A DNA stretch of 64,000 bases from Lacrimispora sp. 210928-DFI.3.58 (GCF_020554865.1 NZ_JAJCIC010000005.1:129364-193363); one strand, 5' to 3'; numbered from the stretch's first letter, positions 27,280 through 36,640 are shown. Numbers and translations are program-made. Notes: a model not told the origin generated them from the sequence alone.

Positions 27280-27770
27280 ACGTTTCCCTCCTTTTGTGGT
27301 TTCTTTTTAAACAGCAGTACCAGATATTCCATGATCAGCAGGGCACAGCCTACGGGAATGGAAGCATAAAACCAGGCAATGGACATATTGGGAAGATTCT
27401 GGAGCATTGTATGGGTGCTGTTGCGGGTATAATTGATGCCTTCCTTCGTCACGGCAGCAAGTGCTGCGATAACGATTATAATGGCAGCCTTCTTTGCGAT
27501 CGTTACCTGTGCGGGCTTTAAGAACTTGTTCAGGAAAAATTCTACACTAAGATGAGACTCCTTCTTAACGCCTACACTTGCGGCCAGAAAAGCCACCCAG
27601 ATTGCAGTAAGCCTCACCACCTCGTCACCCCAGGCAAAGGGTTTTAAATCGGCAGATGTAAAATATCTGAGGACAATCTGGATAAGGCTCAGGATAATGA
27701 CTCCGCCAAGCAGAACGATGATCGTGCATGCGCGGATCCTATCCAATAATTTATATATTTTTTCAAACAT
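27276..27770 (-). CDS. TRAP transporter small permease (DctQ type)
   Basis: 164 residues with four hydrophobic helices and the family segment PFAWGDEVVRLTAIWVAFLAASVG. AAGGAGG precedes the start. It pairs with the large permease, whose start it overlaps. Confidence 0.9.
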   Translation of the reverse strand: MFEKIYKLLDRIRACTIIVLLGGVIILSLIQIVLRYFTSADLKPFAWGDEVVRLTAIWVAFLAASVGVKKESHLSVEFFLNKFLKPAQVTIAKKAAIIIVIAALAAVTKEGINYTRNSTHTMLQNLPNMSIAWFYASIPVGCALLIMEYLVLLFKKKPQKEGNV

Positions 27771-27802
27771 GCTGTCCTCCTTAAAACCAGCTTGTTATAA
27801 AA

Positions 27803-27850
27803 GGGAAGTGTTCTGACGGCAACCCGTTGGATTGTGACGCAGCACTTCCC
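27803..27850 (-). terminator. intercistronic hairpin in TRAP operon
   Basis: On the minus strand GGGAAGTG (27850-27843) pairs with CACTTCCC (27810-27803) and is followed by TTTTA. It lies between the binding-protein gene and the permease genes and probably makes the binding protein more abundant. Confidence 0.7.
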
Positions 27851-27861
27851 TTTTTGTGAAG

Positions 27862-28944
27862 CTACTTTTTCAGTTCAATGATCATGTCAATAAAGGTGTT
27901 CCAGTTATCGCCCTTCTGGCGGTATTCATCCAGCATGGGAGCGCAGGCTTCAACCCATTTATCCAGGTCAGAAAGCTCTGTTACCGTAACGCCCTCGGCC
28001 TTCATAGCCTCCAGCGCTTTTTCATTGTCACTGTCATCCAGTGCATCCTGGAAGGCCTCTGTCTCGTCAACGGAATCCTTGATGATCTGCTGCAGATCCT
28101 CAGGAAGGGACTTAAACCAGCTGTCATTGAAATAGAACTGAATGCAGGCCATGCAGTGGTTGGTAAGGGCCAGATACTTTGCATTGTCCTGGAACTTCAT
28201 GGAGTTGATCATAGAAGGAGATGCTTCCATGCCGTCCATGACCTTTGTCTGGAGAGCGGTATAGACTTCGTTCCAGTCCATCGTAGTACCAGATGCGCCT
28301 AAGGAGTCAAACATGGAAATGTACACTGCATTTGGGCCTCTCATTTTCAGACCCTTCATGTCTTCCAGCTTTGTGACAGGAGCTACGGTAAGCATATCTC
28401 TGGAGCCCATGGACATGGTGCCGTAGGTGTAGAAGCCGTAGGAGTTCAGTCTGGCATTTACCTCATCCTCCATAGCCCTTGTGATCTCCCGGTACTGTTC
28501 GTTGCTGTCAAAGAGGAAGGGGAACTCGTACATCTGTAATTCAGGAACCCATACTCCGGGGCCTGTGCCGGGTGCTGCCAGTACCAGCTCCAAAGCTCCG
28601 GCCTGGCACATTTCCACCTGCTCGGACTGGCTTCCCAGCTCGCTTCCAAAGTTAGCGGTCGTCTTGATGCGGCCGCCGGATTTTTCTTCTACTGTCTTAC
28701 AGAAGAACTCCAGGGCCTGTCCAATGGTGCCCGTCTGTGCCTGATTGGTGGTGGTGCGGAGTTCATAGACCTTGCCATCGTCTGCGGGGGCAGGTGCTTC
28801 GGTTTCTTTGGCAGCCTCCGTGGTTTCAGCTGCGGCTTCTGTCTGAGGGGCGGCAGTGGTAGCTGTACTCTGATTGGAAGAGCAGCCGTAAAGCCATGTC
28901 GCTGCGGCCAGGACCGCTGCAGTTAATAAGAATGTTTTCTTCAT
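27862..28944 (-). CDS. TRAP transporter substrate-binding lipoprotein (DctP type)
   Basis: 360 residues. Signal peptide with lipobox WLYGC (Cys21) and a Thr/Ala/Glu-rich linker, then the DctP fold: GPGVWVPELQMYEFPFLF, the carboxylate-binding Arg region GLKMRGPNAVYISMFDSLGA, and MDWNEVYTALQTKVMDG. It captures the acidic substrate outside the cell. First gene of a minus-strand operon divergent from an AraC regulator. Confidence 0.93.
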   Translation of the reverse strand: MKKTFLLTAAVLAAATWLYGCSSNQSTATTAAPQTEAAAETTEAAKETEAPAPADDGKVYELRTTTNQAQTGTIGQALEFFCKTVEEKSGGRIKTTANFGSELGSQSEQVEMCQAGALELVLAAPGTGPGVWVPELQMYEFPFLFDSNEQYREITRAMEDEVNARLNSYGFYTYGTMSMGSRDMLTVAPVTKLEDMKGLKMRGPNAVYISMFDSLGASGTTMDWNEVYTALQTKVMDGMEASPSMINSMKFQDNAKYLALTNHCMACIQFYFNDSWFKSLPEDLQQIIKDSVDETEAFQDALDDSDNEKALEAMKAEGVTVTELSDLDKWVEACAPMLDEYRQKGDNWNTFIDMIIELKK

Positions 28945-28999
28945 AATTCCTTCTCCTTTTTTGTAATGATGATAAACAGTTATTGCTTTGGTAAGTATT

Positions 29000-29030
29000 A
29001 TTATAGCATCGTGATATTTTTATAACGATG
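29000..29030 (-). promoter_or_regulatory. TRAP operon promoter with palindromic operator
   Basis: TATAAT on the minus strand (29005-29000) has no good -35. Instead a 24-bp near-palindrome, CATCGTGATA-TTTT-TATAACGATG (29007-29030, 9 of 10 pairs), sits at the -35 position. This fits an activator site, presumably for the divergent AraC protein. Confidence 0.5.
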
Positions 29031-29115
29031 GTAATAAATGCTCTAAACATTGTGAATCCTGCTTTATCATTATCGAAAAAATTAAAAATCGCAGCAATTA
29101 TATGCTTTTTTATGG

Positions 29116-29121
29116 TATAAT
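29116..29121 (+). promoter_or_regulatory. -10 element of the AraC-type regulator gene
   Basis: TATAAT 42 bases before the ATG; no convincing -35 hexamer seen. The GGGGAGG ribosome binding site follows. Confidence 0.45.
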
Positions 29122-29162
29122 TTATTAAAAATTTGAGGTAAAGGGAAGGGGAGGATAACAGG

Positions 29163-30011
29163 ATGTCAAAACTTCATTTTACAGGCCATCAATACTATCT
29201 GGATGAGGACTACAGGATCTATACCTATTATGATACCAACAAGGAAAAGATCTATAAGCATACCCATGATTTTTATGAGATGTACAGGCTGATATCCGGC
29301 CATGTGAAGTATTCCACGGCAGGGAATTCCTTTTACCTGAAGCCGGGGGATTTCCTTTTTATCAATAAGCACCAGGAGCATTTCCCGGAGGTGATGGACT
29401 TCTCTCAGCCCTATGAGCGCATGGCCCTTCATGTTTCGCCGCGCACCTTAAGGGAGCTGTCCTGCGATGGGGTGGACCTGACAGCTGTATTTTCACGGAA
29501 TGAGTTTAAGGTCTATCATTATCCTGTTGCCATTGAAACACAGATCATTTCTTATTTTAATCAGCTGTTTGATCTCTATGATAAGCCGGATGCCTATGGC
29601 AGGAAGATACTGGGCAGAAGCCTTCTTGCTTCCCTTTTTGTGCTGCTGACACAGCATATGGATACGCCTTCGGTCTATTCTTTTGATAAATCCAATAAAA
29701 ATATCCAGATCATATCTGTCACGGAGCAGTACATAAGAAATCACATAGAAGAGAAGATCCTGATCGAGGATCTGGCAGATTATCTGTTTATGAATAAGTA
29801 TTATTTCATGCATCAATTTAAGGAGATATCAGGAGTGCCGGTTTACCAGTTCATACAGAAGGTGAGGCTTGAAGTGCTGAAGGAGCAGATAGAAGGAGGG
29901 AGCAGTCTGCTTGTGGCTACAGAGCGCTGCGGCTTTGGGGATTATTCTAATTTTTACCGGTATTTTAAGAGGGAATTCGGGTGCAGTCCCAGAGAATATT
30001 TTCAAAAGTAA
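29163..30011 (+). CDS. AraC family transcriptional regulator
   Basis: 282 residues. N-terminal cupin-like sensor (HTHDFYEMYRLISGHVKYS, residues about 36-54; KPGDFLFINKHQEHFPE), C-terminal double helix-turn-helix (ILIEDLADYLFMNKYYFMHQ; CGFGDYSNFYRYFKREFG). Divergent from the TRAP operon, so it probably senses the imported sugar acid and activates that operon. Confidence 0.92.
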   Translation: MSKLHFTGHQYYLDEDYRIYTYYDTNKEKIYKHTHDFYEMYRLISGHVKYSTAGNSFYLKPGDFLFINKHQEHFPEVMDFSQPYERMALHVSPRTLRELSCDGVDLTAVFSRNEFKVYHYPVAIETQIISYFNQLFDLYDKPDAYGRKILGRSLLASLFVLLTQHMDTPSVYSFDKSNKNIQIISVTEQYIRNHIEEKILIEDLADYLFMNKYYFMHQFKEISGVPVYQFIQKVRLEVLKEQIEGGSSLLVATERCGFGDYSNFYRYFKREFGCSPREYFQK

Positions 30012-30012
30012 A

Positions 30013-30041
30013 CCCCATCCGGCGTTAGACGGCAGATGGGG
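30013..30041. terminator. hairpin between convergent AraC and DUF885 genes
   Basis: CCCCATC (30013-30019) pairs with GATGGGG (30035-30041), with inner CCG/CGG pairing. No long T run on either side. Confidence 0.5.
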
Positions 30042-30070
30042 CAGCAGAACTCGCGCAATGTTTTGATCTG

Positions 30071-31933
30071 TTATCTGATGGAGTTCTCCGATGTCTGCTT
30101 GATGAGCCATTCCTTAAAATAAGGCTGTATCACGCTGAAGGGAGCAGGACCCATATCCAGCAGGAAACGGTGAAAATCCATATTCTGAAAATGATCTCCT
30201 AAGGTCTTCATGGCCTCCTCTTTCATATTGATGATCTCCAGATATCCAACGTAATATTCCAGATAATTGGATGGGTTTTCAGCAATGTCATAGTAAATGG
30301 TAGTGATGACATCGGGATCGGAGATGCTGAAATACTGGTCTAAGTAGCTTTTCACCTGCTCCACGTTCCATCCGTCATAGTGGATATTGATATCCAGGAT
30401 CCCATACAGGGCAAGGGTAAAGGAGGCGTTGTGCATAAGGAGCTCTCCCAGTGCAGGTTCCAGTCCGTTGTCCAGCCCATAGGCGTAATATTCCACATAG
30501 GTGGCCCAGCCCTCCGTGTAGCTGGAAAAGCTCAGGAGCTTTCTTAAGTTGCAGTCATTGCAGGCATTAAAATAGAGTGTCTGGTACATATGTCCCGGAT
30601 ATCCCTCGTGGGCCAGGGTGGTGTAGAGGTTCTGGGAGGCTGTAGTGGTCCCGTTATTGATGTAAATGGAATTGTCCTGGGGCCGGTCAATAGGAACGGT
30701 AAGATAAAAGGCAGGGCTTAAAATGGGCTCCAGCGCCTTAGGAACGTCCTTGATATTGCATACATAGTCCTCGATGGCGGGGAAATCTTTTCTGCACTGC
30801 TGCCTTAAGTCCTCCATAATGGCATCAGGCTCAGTCAGCCGGAATGCATAGTCAAGCATTTTCCTCTCTCCGATATCTGGATGATCTGTCAGAAGCTGAT
30901 CCATGGCCTGCAGATCCTTCACCATCTGGGCGGTAATGGCATTTTTCAGAGTCTGGATATCTTTGTAGGAGGTTCCGGTAGCGGAGTTTACCAGATATTG
31001 ATAATACTCTTTTCCGCGGGGATAATGGGAAAGTCCCAGTTCATTTGTGCCTTTTCCCTTTAAAGCAGTAAGGCCCTCCACCAGCTTCTGGTAGGCAGGT
31101 ACAAAATGCTCGTCAATGGCTGCCAGATTTCTGGCTTCATAGTCCTTTTTCTCCTCAGGTGTCAGCTCTGCCAGCTGATCCAGGCGCTCGGAAAATGTCT
31201 CCGTCATAAAGCTGTGCTCCGCATCCAGCAGATAAGCATTGCAGGATTCGATGATCCGGTCGATCACCGTATCGCATAAGCCCAGCCCGGCGTCTGCCCG
31301 TTCCTTTTCAAAAGCAATGATGCTGTCGTAATAGGTGTCAATGGAACACAGTAGGGAGAGATAGTCCTCCACATCCCGGGCAGAGTAAAAGGTATATTCT
31401 GACAGAAGGATAGGAAGCTGTGCCTGTATTCCCAAGGAGGAGGAAAGGGGCTGCTCGTAGAGCTCCATTCCTTCACTGGACAGCAGGGTATTCAAAAAAG
31501 AGGAGAGAATGGTATATGTAAGCCTCTGGTCCTCCCGCAAAAGGCGACTGTCGATTTCATTTAGTTCGTCATTTAGGGATTTTGCATCAAGGATGACCTG
31601 TTTGCTGTCCTCCAGGGAAAAGGTCCCCAGGGTGTTATCGTAGTCCGTGATGCCATAGGCGGCCGGATCGGCCAGGGTATAGTGAAGGGTAAGAAGGGAA
31701 CTGGAAGCTTCGTCACGGAACAGATCCTCGGCCAGGGCATCAAAATCCCTCTGAGCCTTCAGTGTTTTTTCTTCATACTGCTCATAGGAAGGCTCTGATT
31801 GGGCAGCACTTGTCTCAGAAACAGAAGGCGCAGTTTCGCCTCCCTTTTCCCCAAAAGTACAGCCTGACAGCAGGCAGATGGACAGTATAAAAGACAGTAT
31901 CAGCTGGTAATAGAGTCTTCTGGATTCCTTCAT
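30071..31933 (-). CDS. DUF885 family lipoprotein, putative metallopeptidase
   Basis: 620 residues. Lipobox LLSGC (Cys25) after a hydrophobic signal; a Glu-rich helical domain; then HEGYPGHMYQ near residue 441, the conserved zinc-site-like motif of DUF885 proteins, and a conserved YTEGWATYVEYYA block. By that motif these proteins are thought to be metallocarboxypeptidase-like. Anchored on the outer face of the membrane. It is a single gene, convergent with the AraC regulator. Confidence 0.87.
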   Translation of the reverse strand: MKESRRLYYQLILSFILSICLLSGCTFGEKGGETAPSVSETSAAQSEPSYEQYEEKTLKAQRDFDALAEDLFRDEASSSLLTLHYTLADPAAYGITDYDNTLGTFSLEDSKQVILDAKSLNDELNEIDSRLLREDQRLTYTILSSFLNTLLSSEGMELYEQPLSSSLGIQAQLPILLSEYTFYSARDVEDYLSLLCSIDTYYDSIIAFEKERADAGLGLCDTVIDRIIESCNAYLLDAEHSFMTETFSERLDQLAELTPEEKKDYEARNLAAIDEHFVPAYQKLVEGLTALKGKGTNELGLSHYPRGKEYYQYLVNSATGTSYKDIQTLKNAITAQMVKDLQAMDQLLTDHPDIGERKMLDYAFRLTEPDAIMEDLRQQCRKDFPAIEDYVCNIKDVPKALEPILSPAFYLTVPIDRPQDNSIYINNGTTTASQNLYTTLAHEGYPGHMYQTLYFNACNDCNLRKLLSFSSYTEGWATYVEYYAYGLDNGLEPALGELLMHNASFTLALYGILDINIHYDGWNVEQVKSYLDQYFSISDPDVITTIYYDIAENPSNYLEYYVGYLEIINMKEEAMKTLGDHFQNMDFHRFLLDMGPAPFSVIQPYFKEWLIKQTSENSIR

Positions 31934-32053
31934 CGTCGTTTTATTCCTCCATAAAGCCGGACAAGGCCCGGACGTTGTACTGTGGATATTATATAGTATA
32001 TGAAGAAAAATTACAACTTATGAGCGTTCCGGCGGCAGAGAGCAAGGGATCCC

Positions 32054-32614
32054 TTATTCATGATCTGATTCATCGGAAGAAGTGGCTTTGTCGGGCTCGC
32101 TGGCATTTATTAAATGATGAAAATCCAATAGGGAGGAGTCTGATGCTGCGGTTTCTTTATCAATTCCGATATTGAAGGTGATCTGAAGGGATAGTTCAGG
32201 ATTTGTTGGGCAAACATGTTCATAGATAATGGATTTGCCCTCCCACCTGCCCTTGGTACTTTCCAAAGGAAGGGCAGTGCGTACGTTGCCAAACAGGAAA
32301 CCGTAATCCCGCATATAGTGGATAAAGGGTATGATGAATCTTCCCTTTTCTGTTAAATAGTATTCTGTATGGAGGGATTGGCCATTCATGTTCGTATGGG
32401 TGATCAATCCGTCATTTTCCAGTTCGCGCAGCTGTTCCGTAAACACCTTATGGGAAACGTTTAAGGTAATCCCGCGTTTGAGGCAGCCATAGCGGACAGG
32501 AGCAGGGTCACTGGAGCTCAGCTGCCATAAAATGCTGGGCTTCCATTTGCCGCCGATCGTGCACAGGGTATAGCGCAAAGGAGCGGACATCTTAAATTGA
32601 TCATCATATCGCAT
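32054..32614 (-). CDS. HxlR family winged-helix regulator
   Basis: 186 residues. The winged helix (RYTLCTIGGKWKPSILWQLS; ITLNVSHKVFTEQLRELENDG; TEYYLTEKG) is classic HxlR/MarR-like. About 70 residues extend beyond the usual roughly 110, with no recognised domain; this may be an added sensor. It is divergent from the SDR and permease genes at 32857, which it may control. It has its own promoter (32662-32690). Confidence 0.88.
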   Translation of the reverse strand: MRYDDQFKMSAPLRYTLCTIGGKWKPSILWQLSSSDPAPVRYGCLKRGITLNVSHKVFTEQLRELENDGLITHTNMNGQSLHTEYYLTEKGRFIIPFIHYMRDYGFLFGNVRTALPLESTKGRWEGKSIIYEHVCPTNPELSLQITFNIGIDKETAASDSSLLDFHHLINASEPDKATSSDESDHE

Positions 32615-32633
32615 AAGTTCACCTCAAAAATGA

Positions 32634-32712
32634 TAGTAAGAAATATTTCATGTCTTATTGAATTATACGTGATTGGTAAATAGTTGTCAAACTTTAAGGT
32701 TAGTACTTACTA
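32634..32712. promoter_or_regulatory. hxlR promoter and inverted TAGTAAG boxes
   Basis: On the minus strand TTGACA (32690-32685) and TATAAT (32667-32662) are 17 bp apart, a perfect sigma-A pair for the HxlR gene. TAGTAAG (32634-32640) and its complement CTTACTA (32706-32712) flank it and could be regulator boxes. The promoter is strong evidence, the boxes weak. Confidence 0.65.
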
Positions 32713-32856
32713 TTAAGTGCGTAATTGAAAAAAGGGGTTCAGCAGGCTAGAATGAAAGTGACCAGGTCAGACAACCGCTTTCCAGAATCTGTAAGCCGGC
32801 CAATAGATATCTGGATGCACAACTACAATTGAATACATTGAGAAGGAGAATATGGG

Positions 32857-33822
32857 ATGAAGTATTTGGTTACTGGCGGCAGCGGATTTCTCGGAAGTTA
32901 TGTTGCAAAACAATTGCTGGCCCGTGGGGATGAGGTGGTGTGTTTTGATCTGCCGCCGAAAACAGGTCTGGAGGAGACCTCTCTGGCTGAGGTGCTCACA
33001 AAAGATGAGATGGAAAAGGTCAAATTTGTTGGCGGTGATATCACAGATGATAAAAAGCTTGTTGAATTGTGTAAGGAAGAGAAGATCGACATGATCATCC
33101 ACTTGGCTGCCATGCTGACAGACGCCTGCCAGAAGAATATGCAGCTGGGAATCAGGGTCAATATTCTGGGAACCATTAACTGCTTTGAGGCAGCGCGCGC
33201 CTGCAACATGAAACGGGTGGTATATGCAAGCTCCGGATCCGTATTTGGAAATAAGACCTATGCGCGCCTGGGAGTTGTCGGAAATGAGGCACCCCATGAT
33301 CCGGATAGTATCTATGGCAAGATGAAAGATTTCGTAGAATACTGTGGAAAATTCTATCATGATTTTTACGGACTGGAAACAATCGGCCTTCGGTTTACCG
33401 TCATTTATGGAAAAGGCAGGAAACGCGGAGGCGCTAATTTTATTAAGGCCATGCTGAATGATCCGGCTCTCGGTATCCCTTCTGTGGCAGATGCCACCGA
33501 TGGTTCTAACTTTGTCTATGTTGCCGACTGTGCAAGAGCATGCCTCCTGGCAACACAGATCCCATATAAGCGCCATGCCTATACGATCACAGGGGAAACT
33601 CTGCCGGCAAAGGAACTGCTGGAATATGTAAAAACCATTCTTCCGGATGCTCGGATCGAGCTTCGGATCAATGAAAACTCCAGTGTTCCACGTATATTCG
33701 ACACAACGGCGGAGGAGCAGGAGCTGGGATACATACCGGAATACGATCTGAGAAAGGGAGCGCTGGCTACGATCAACAGCGTCCGGGCCGATGAAGGCCT
33801 GCCTCCGGTAGGTATCGAATAG
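32857..33822 (+). CDS. NAD-dependent epimerase/dehydratase (extended SDR)
   Basis: 321 residues. NAD-binding TGGSGFLGSYVAKQL (residues 6-20), DxxxD-type region, IHLAAMLTDAC, active-site Ser in YASSGSVFG and the YxxxK motif in SIYGKMKDF. Extended SDRs epimerise, dehydrate or oxidise sugar-like substrates. It is the first gene of a likely operon with two SLC13-like permeases, so it probably acts on the compound they carry. Substrate unknown. Confidence 0.9.
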   Translation: MKYLVTGGSGFLGSYVAKQLLARGDEVVCFDLPPKTGLEETSLAEVLTKDEMEKVKFVGGDITDDKKLVELCKEEKIDMIIHLAAMLTDACQKNMQLGIRVNILGTINCFEAARACNMKRVVYASSGSVFGNKTYARLGVVGNEAPHDPDSIYGKMKDFVEYCGKFYHDFYGLETIGLRFTVIYGKGRKRGGANFIKAMLNDPALGIPSVADATDGSNFVYVADCARACLLATQIPYKRHAYTITGETLPAKELLEYVKTILPDARIELRINENSSVPRIFDTTAEEQELGYIPEYDLRKGALATINSVRADEGLPPVGIE

Positions 33823-33849
33823 CAAGGACAAGTGGGGGTGTGGTGAGGT

Positions 33850-35121
33850 ATGCTGGATGCCAGTATTCTTGCATTATTGATTCTTATTGTTACGGGAGTT
33901 TTGTTTGCCACACGTGCAGTCAGCATGGGAATGGCCTCTCTCATTGGAGTACTGCTGATGCTTATTACAGGAATCGTCACACCGGATGATATTGGGAAGG
34001 GATTCGGCAGCAATATGTGCCTTTTTGTCGCCAATGTCAATGTGATCAGCGCTGCTGTATTTGAGACAGGCCTGGCAGGAAGGATCGGAAGGCTGATCTG
34101 CAGCTCAGATTGGCTTGTCCACAATGAACGCAGATTTCTGGCTGCCATTATCACATTTGCGGGGATCATGACAATGTTCGTTGCAAATGTCCCGGTGGTG
34201 GCTCTGTTTCTTCCGATATGCTCTGCTGTGGCAGCAAGCTCAGAAGGAAGGATAGAAAAGAAAAATATCATTATGGCAATGGGGTTTGCAGGAAGTATTG
34301 GAGGAACGGGCTCCCTGATCGGCTCCTCTGTCAATCTGACCGGAGCGGCCAGCCTGGAGGCAACAACGGGGGATACCCTTGGGATGTTTACCATGCTGCC
34401 TGCAACCTGCGTTCTGCTGGGTTGTGTGCTCGTGTACTATGCTACGGTGGGTTACAGCCTTCAGAAGCGCTGGTTTACCTTCAGCGAGGAGAGAGAAGAG
34501 AGCAGCGCCGTGGATACAACATTCCACCGGAAAAGGGCTGCGATCGTAGGAATTATATTCATCGCTATGATGGCCGGGCTTATGAAAGGACTGTGGAATT
34601 TTGCAGTCGTATCCATGATCGCCACACTGGCATGTATTTTAACAAACTGCATTTCCATGGAAAAGGCAGTGAAATCCATTGAATGGGACATCGTGATCAT
34701 GCTTGCCATGTCTACCGTGATGGCAAATGGGATCAACCAGTCGGGGCTGGGCGTACTGGCGGCAAGGACGATGCTGGATCTGTGCGGCGGACAGGAGGCT
34801 TCCTCCTATCTTCTGCTGGGGCTGGCTGTGTTCGTTTCCTCCGGGCTCAGTTGTGTGATGCTGAATAATACAGTGACAGCCATTCTGATACCGATTTTCT
34901 GTTCCATGGCCCAGCTGATAGGGAGCAATCCCGTTGTCTTTGCCATTGCGATCATCTGCGGCTGTAATATCTGTTATGCAACACCCATCAGCACAACGGC
35001 CATAGCCATGACGGCTGTGGGCGGATACCGCTTTTCAGATTATGTTCGTGTAGGGGGGATCCTGACACTGATAAGCGATATTTTTCTGGTTTTGGCTCTG
35101 CCGTTATTATATGGGGTATAA
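33850..35121 (+). CDS. SLC13/IT-superfamily permease 1
   Basis: 423 residues, about 11-12 hydrophobic segments. The motifs MTMFVANVPVVALFLPI and ICYATPISTTAIAMT are repeat-like hairpin regions of the ion-transporter superfamily that carries di- and tricarboxylates. Its closest relative in the window is the next gene. Import of an organic anion is likely; direction and substrate are not readable from sequence. Confidence 0.82.
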   Translation: MLDASILALLILIVTGVLFATRAVSMGMASLIGVLLMLITGIVTPDDIGKGFGSNMCLFVANVNVISAAVFETGLAGRIGRLICSSDWLVHNERRFLAAIITFAGIMTMFVANVPVVALFLPICSAVAASSEGRIEKKNIIMAMGFAGSIGGTGSLIGSSVNLTGAASLEATTGDTLGMFTMLPATCVLLGCVLVYYATVGYSLQKRWFTFSEEREESSAVDTTFHRKRAAIVGIIFIAMMAGLMKGLWNFAVVSMIATLACILTNCISMEKAVKSIEWDIVIMLAMSTVMANGINQSGLGVLAARTMLDLCGGQEASSYLLLGLAVFVSSGLSCVMLNNTVTAILIPIFCSMAQLIGSNPVVFAIAIICGCNICYATPISTTAIAMTAVGGYRFSDYVRVGGILTLISDIFLVLALPLLYGV

Positions 35122-35168
35122 AAAGCGGCAGCATGTTATCTTAATATTATAGAAAGAGGGGGATTTGA

Positions 35169-36443
35169 ATGTCACAGAGTACAATGGCAATTATTGTACT
35201 GATCATAACGATTGCGATTTTTGTATCGCAGAAGGTAGCTATGCCGGTAGCGGCGTTGATCGGCGGGCTTCTGATGGTAATCATTGGTGCCCTGACGCCT
35301 GCGAATTTCTGCAGCTACTTTGGCAATAATGTCTGCCTGTTGTTAGCAGGTGTGGCTGTGGTGAGTGCGGCCATGTTTGAGACAGGCCTGTCTGCAAAGA
35401 TTGGCGCTGCGATCATCAAGGTAAAGGTTTTGACGTCTACGGAAAAGGCATTTTTGCTGGGAATTATGGTCGTTTCAGGCGTAATGTCCATTTTTGTTGC
35501 AAATGTGCCAGTGGTTGCGCTGTTTATGCCTATCATTGCGACAGTCGCGGCTTCATCCCAGGGAAGGATCACAAAGAAGCATTTATATTATCCAATGGTC
35601 TGCACGGTGAGTGTCTGCGGAGCAGGCTCTCTGGTCGGTTCCGCAACGAATCTGCTGGGCTCTGCAGCTCTGGAGGAGACCGTTGGCTTTGGAATGGAAA
35701 TGTTTGCTATGCTGCCTGTTGTGTTGATTTTGATGGCAGTTACTGTGCTATATTTTTTCCTGTTTGGCTATCAGCTGCAGCAGAAGGTATTTGATTTCCC
35801 GGAGGCGAAAGATGACAATGAAAATGCCGGGGAAGAACAGGAATACCGGCCTTTGCAGGCATGGATTGCCGGTCTGACATTTGTAGGGATCATGATCATG
35901 TTTATCCGCGGAGTCTGGAATTTTGGCGCAGTGGCCTGCCTGGGCGCGGTGATCTGCGTTTTGGCGGGATGCATTTCATGGAAAAAGGCTGTTCAGAAGA
36001 TCGACTGGAACACCATTATTACAATAGCAGGTGCTCTGGCGCTGGCAGGCGGATTCAGCAATTCCGGCGCCGGTGATGTGGTGGCAAACGCGGTGGTAAA
36101 TATGTTTGGCGGCGAGTCTGCCTCCCCGGTTCTGATCATGTGTGTAGCCATCGTTCTGACCTCGGCAGTCGGCTGCTTTATGTCGCATAATGCCATGGTT
36201 GCTGTTCTGGTTCCGATCTTCTGCACGGTTGCTACAAAGCTGGGCTCTGATCCGCTAGCCTTTGCGGTGGCGGTGACAGTTGCCATTAACATTTGCCATG
36301 CGACACCCGTGAGCACGACCATCTATATGATGCCGCTGTCCGCCGGATACCGCTTTAATGACTTTGTGAAGGTTGGTCTGCCGATCCTGATCATCAGCGA
36401 CATTGTCATGTGTATTATCATGCCTGTACTTTACCATCTGTAG
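35169..36443 (+). CDS. SLC13/IT-superfamily permease 2 (paralogue)
   Basis: 424 residues, collinear with the preceding permease: MSIFVANVPVVALFMPI, GAGSLVGSATNLLGSAALEE and ICHATPVSTTIYMM appear at matching positions. The pair arose by duplication or works together as a heterodimer; the first is common, the second speculative. GAGGGGG precedes the ATG. It ends the operon before the metG region. Confidence 0.82.
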   Translation: MSQSTMAIIVLIITIAIFVSQKVAMPVAALIGGLLMVIIGALTPANFCSYFGNNVCLLLAGVAVVSAAMFETGLSAKIGAAIIKVKVLTSTEKAFLLGIMVVSGVMSIFVANVPVVALFMPIIATVAASSQGRITKKHLYYPMVCTVSVCGAGSLVGSATNLLGSAALEETVGFGMEMFAMLPVVLILMAVTVLYFFLFGYQLQQKVFDFPEAKDDNENAGEEQEYRPLQAWIAGLTFVGIMIMFIRGVWNFGAVACLGAVICVLAGCISWKKAVQKIDWNTIITIAGALALAGGFSNSGAGDVVANAVVNMFGGESASPVLIMCVAIVLTSAVGCFMSHNAMVAVLVPIFCTVATKLGSDPLAFAVAVTVAINICHATPVSTTIYMMPLSAGYRFNDFVKVGLPILIISDIVMCIIMPVLYHL

Positions 36444-36474
36444 GCTTTTTGCTCTTATCACCTTAGGGTTTTGG

Positions 36475-36534
36475 ATTTTGCACCGCGCCAGCCGTCCTCC
36501 CGGCAGCCGCGGTGCAAAATGCGGAAACTCAAGC
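36475..36534. repeat. diverged half copy of the 52323 foldback element, with hairpin
   Basis: 36488-36534 aligns without gaps to the right arm of the element at 52528-52574, about 37-38 of 47 positions identical, including TCCTCCCGGCAG and TGCGGAAAC. ATTTTGCACCGCG (36475-36487) and CGCGGTGCAAAAT (36508-36520) form a 13-bp perfect hairpin that may end the permease transcript. Confidence 0.7.
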
Positions 36535-36544
36535 TGGCCACGTC

Positions 36545-36573
36545 TTGACGAACATGCCCCAAACGCTTATACT
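36545..36573 (+). promoter_or_regulatory. metG promoter
   Basis: TTGACG (36545-36550) and TATACT (36568-36573), 17 bp apart. The transcript would have a short leader of about 60 nt, with no room for a T-box. Confidence 0.75.
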
Positions 36574-36640
36574 TAAAGTTATGAAAATAGGCAGGTGCAC
36601 GCAGAATGGGCATCCTGCATAGAAAAAGAGGGAAATGATT

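Noticed and set aside
32767..33831. Long open frame on the minus strand opposite the SDR gene
   Set aside because: The plus strand encodes a complete SDR with all motifs; the antisense frame has a Cys/His-rich, motif-free sequence typical of a shadow.
36475..36640. T-box leader for metG
   Set aside because: The promoter leaves only about 60 nt of leader, with no specifier loop or T-box sequence; the hairpin lies upstream of the promoter.
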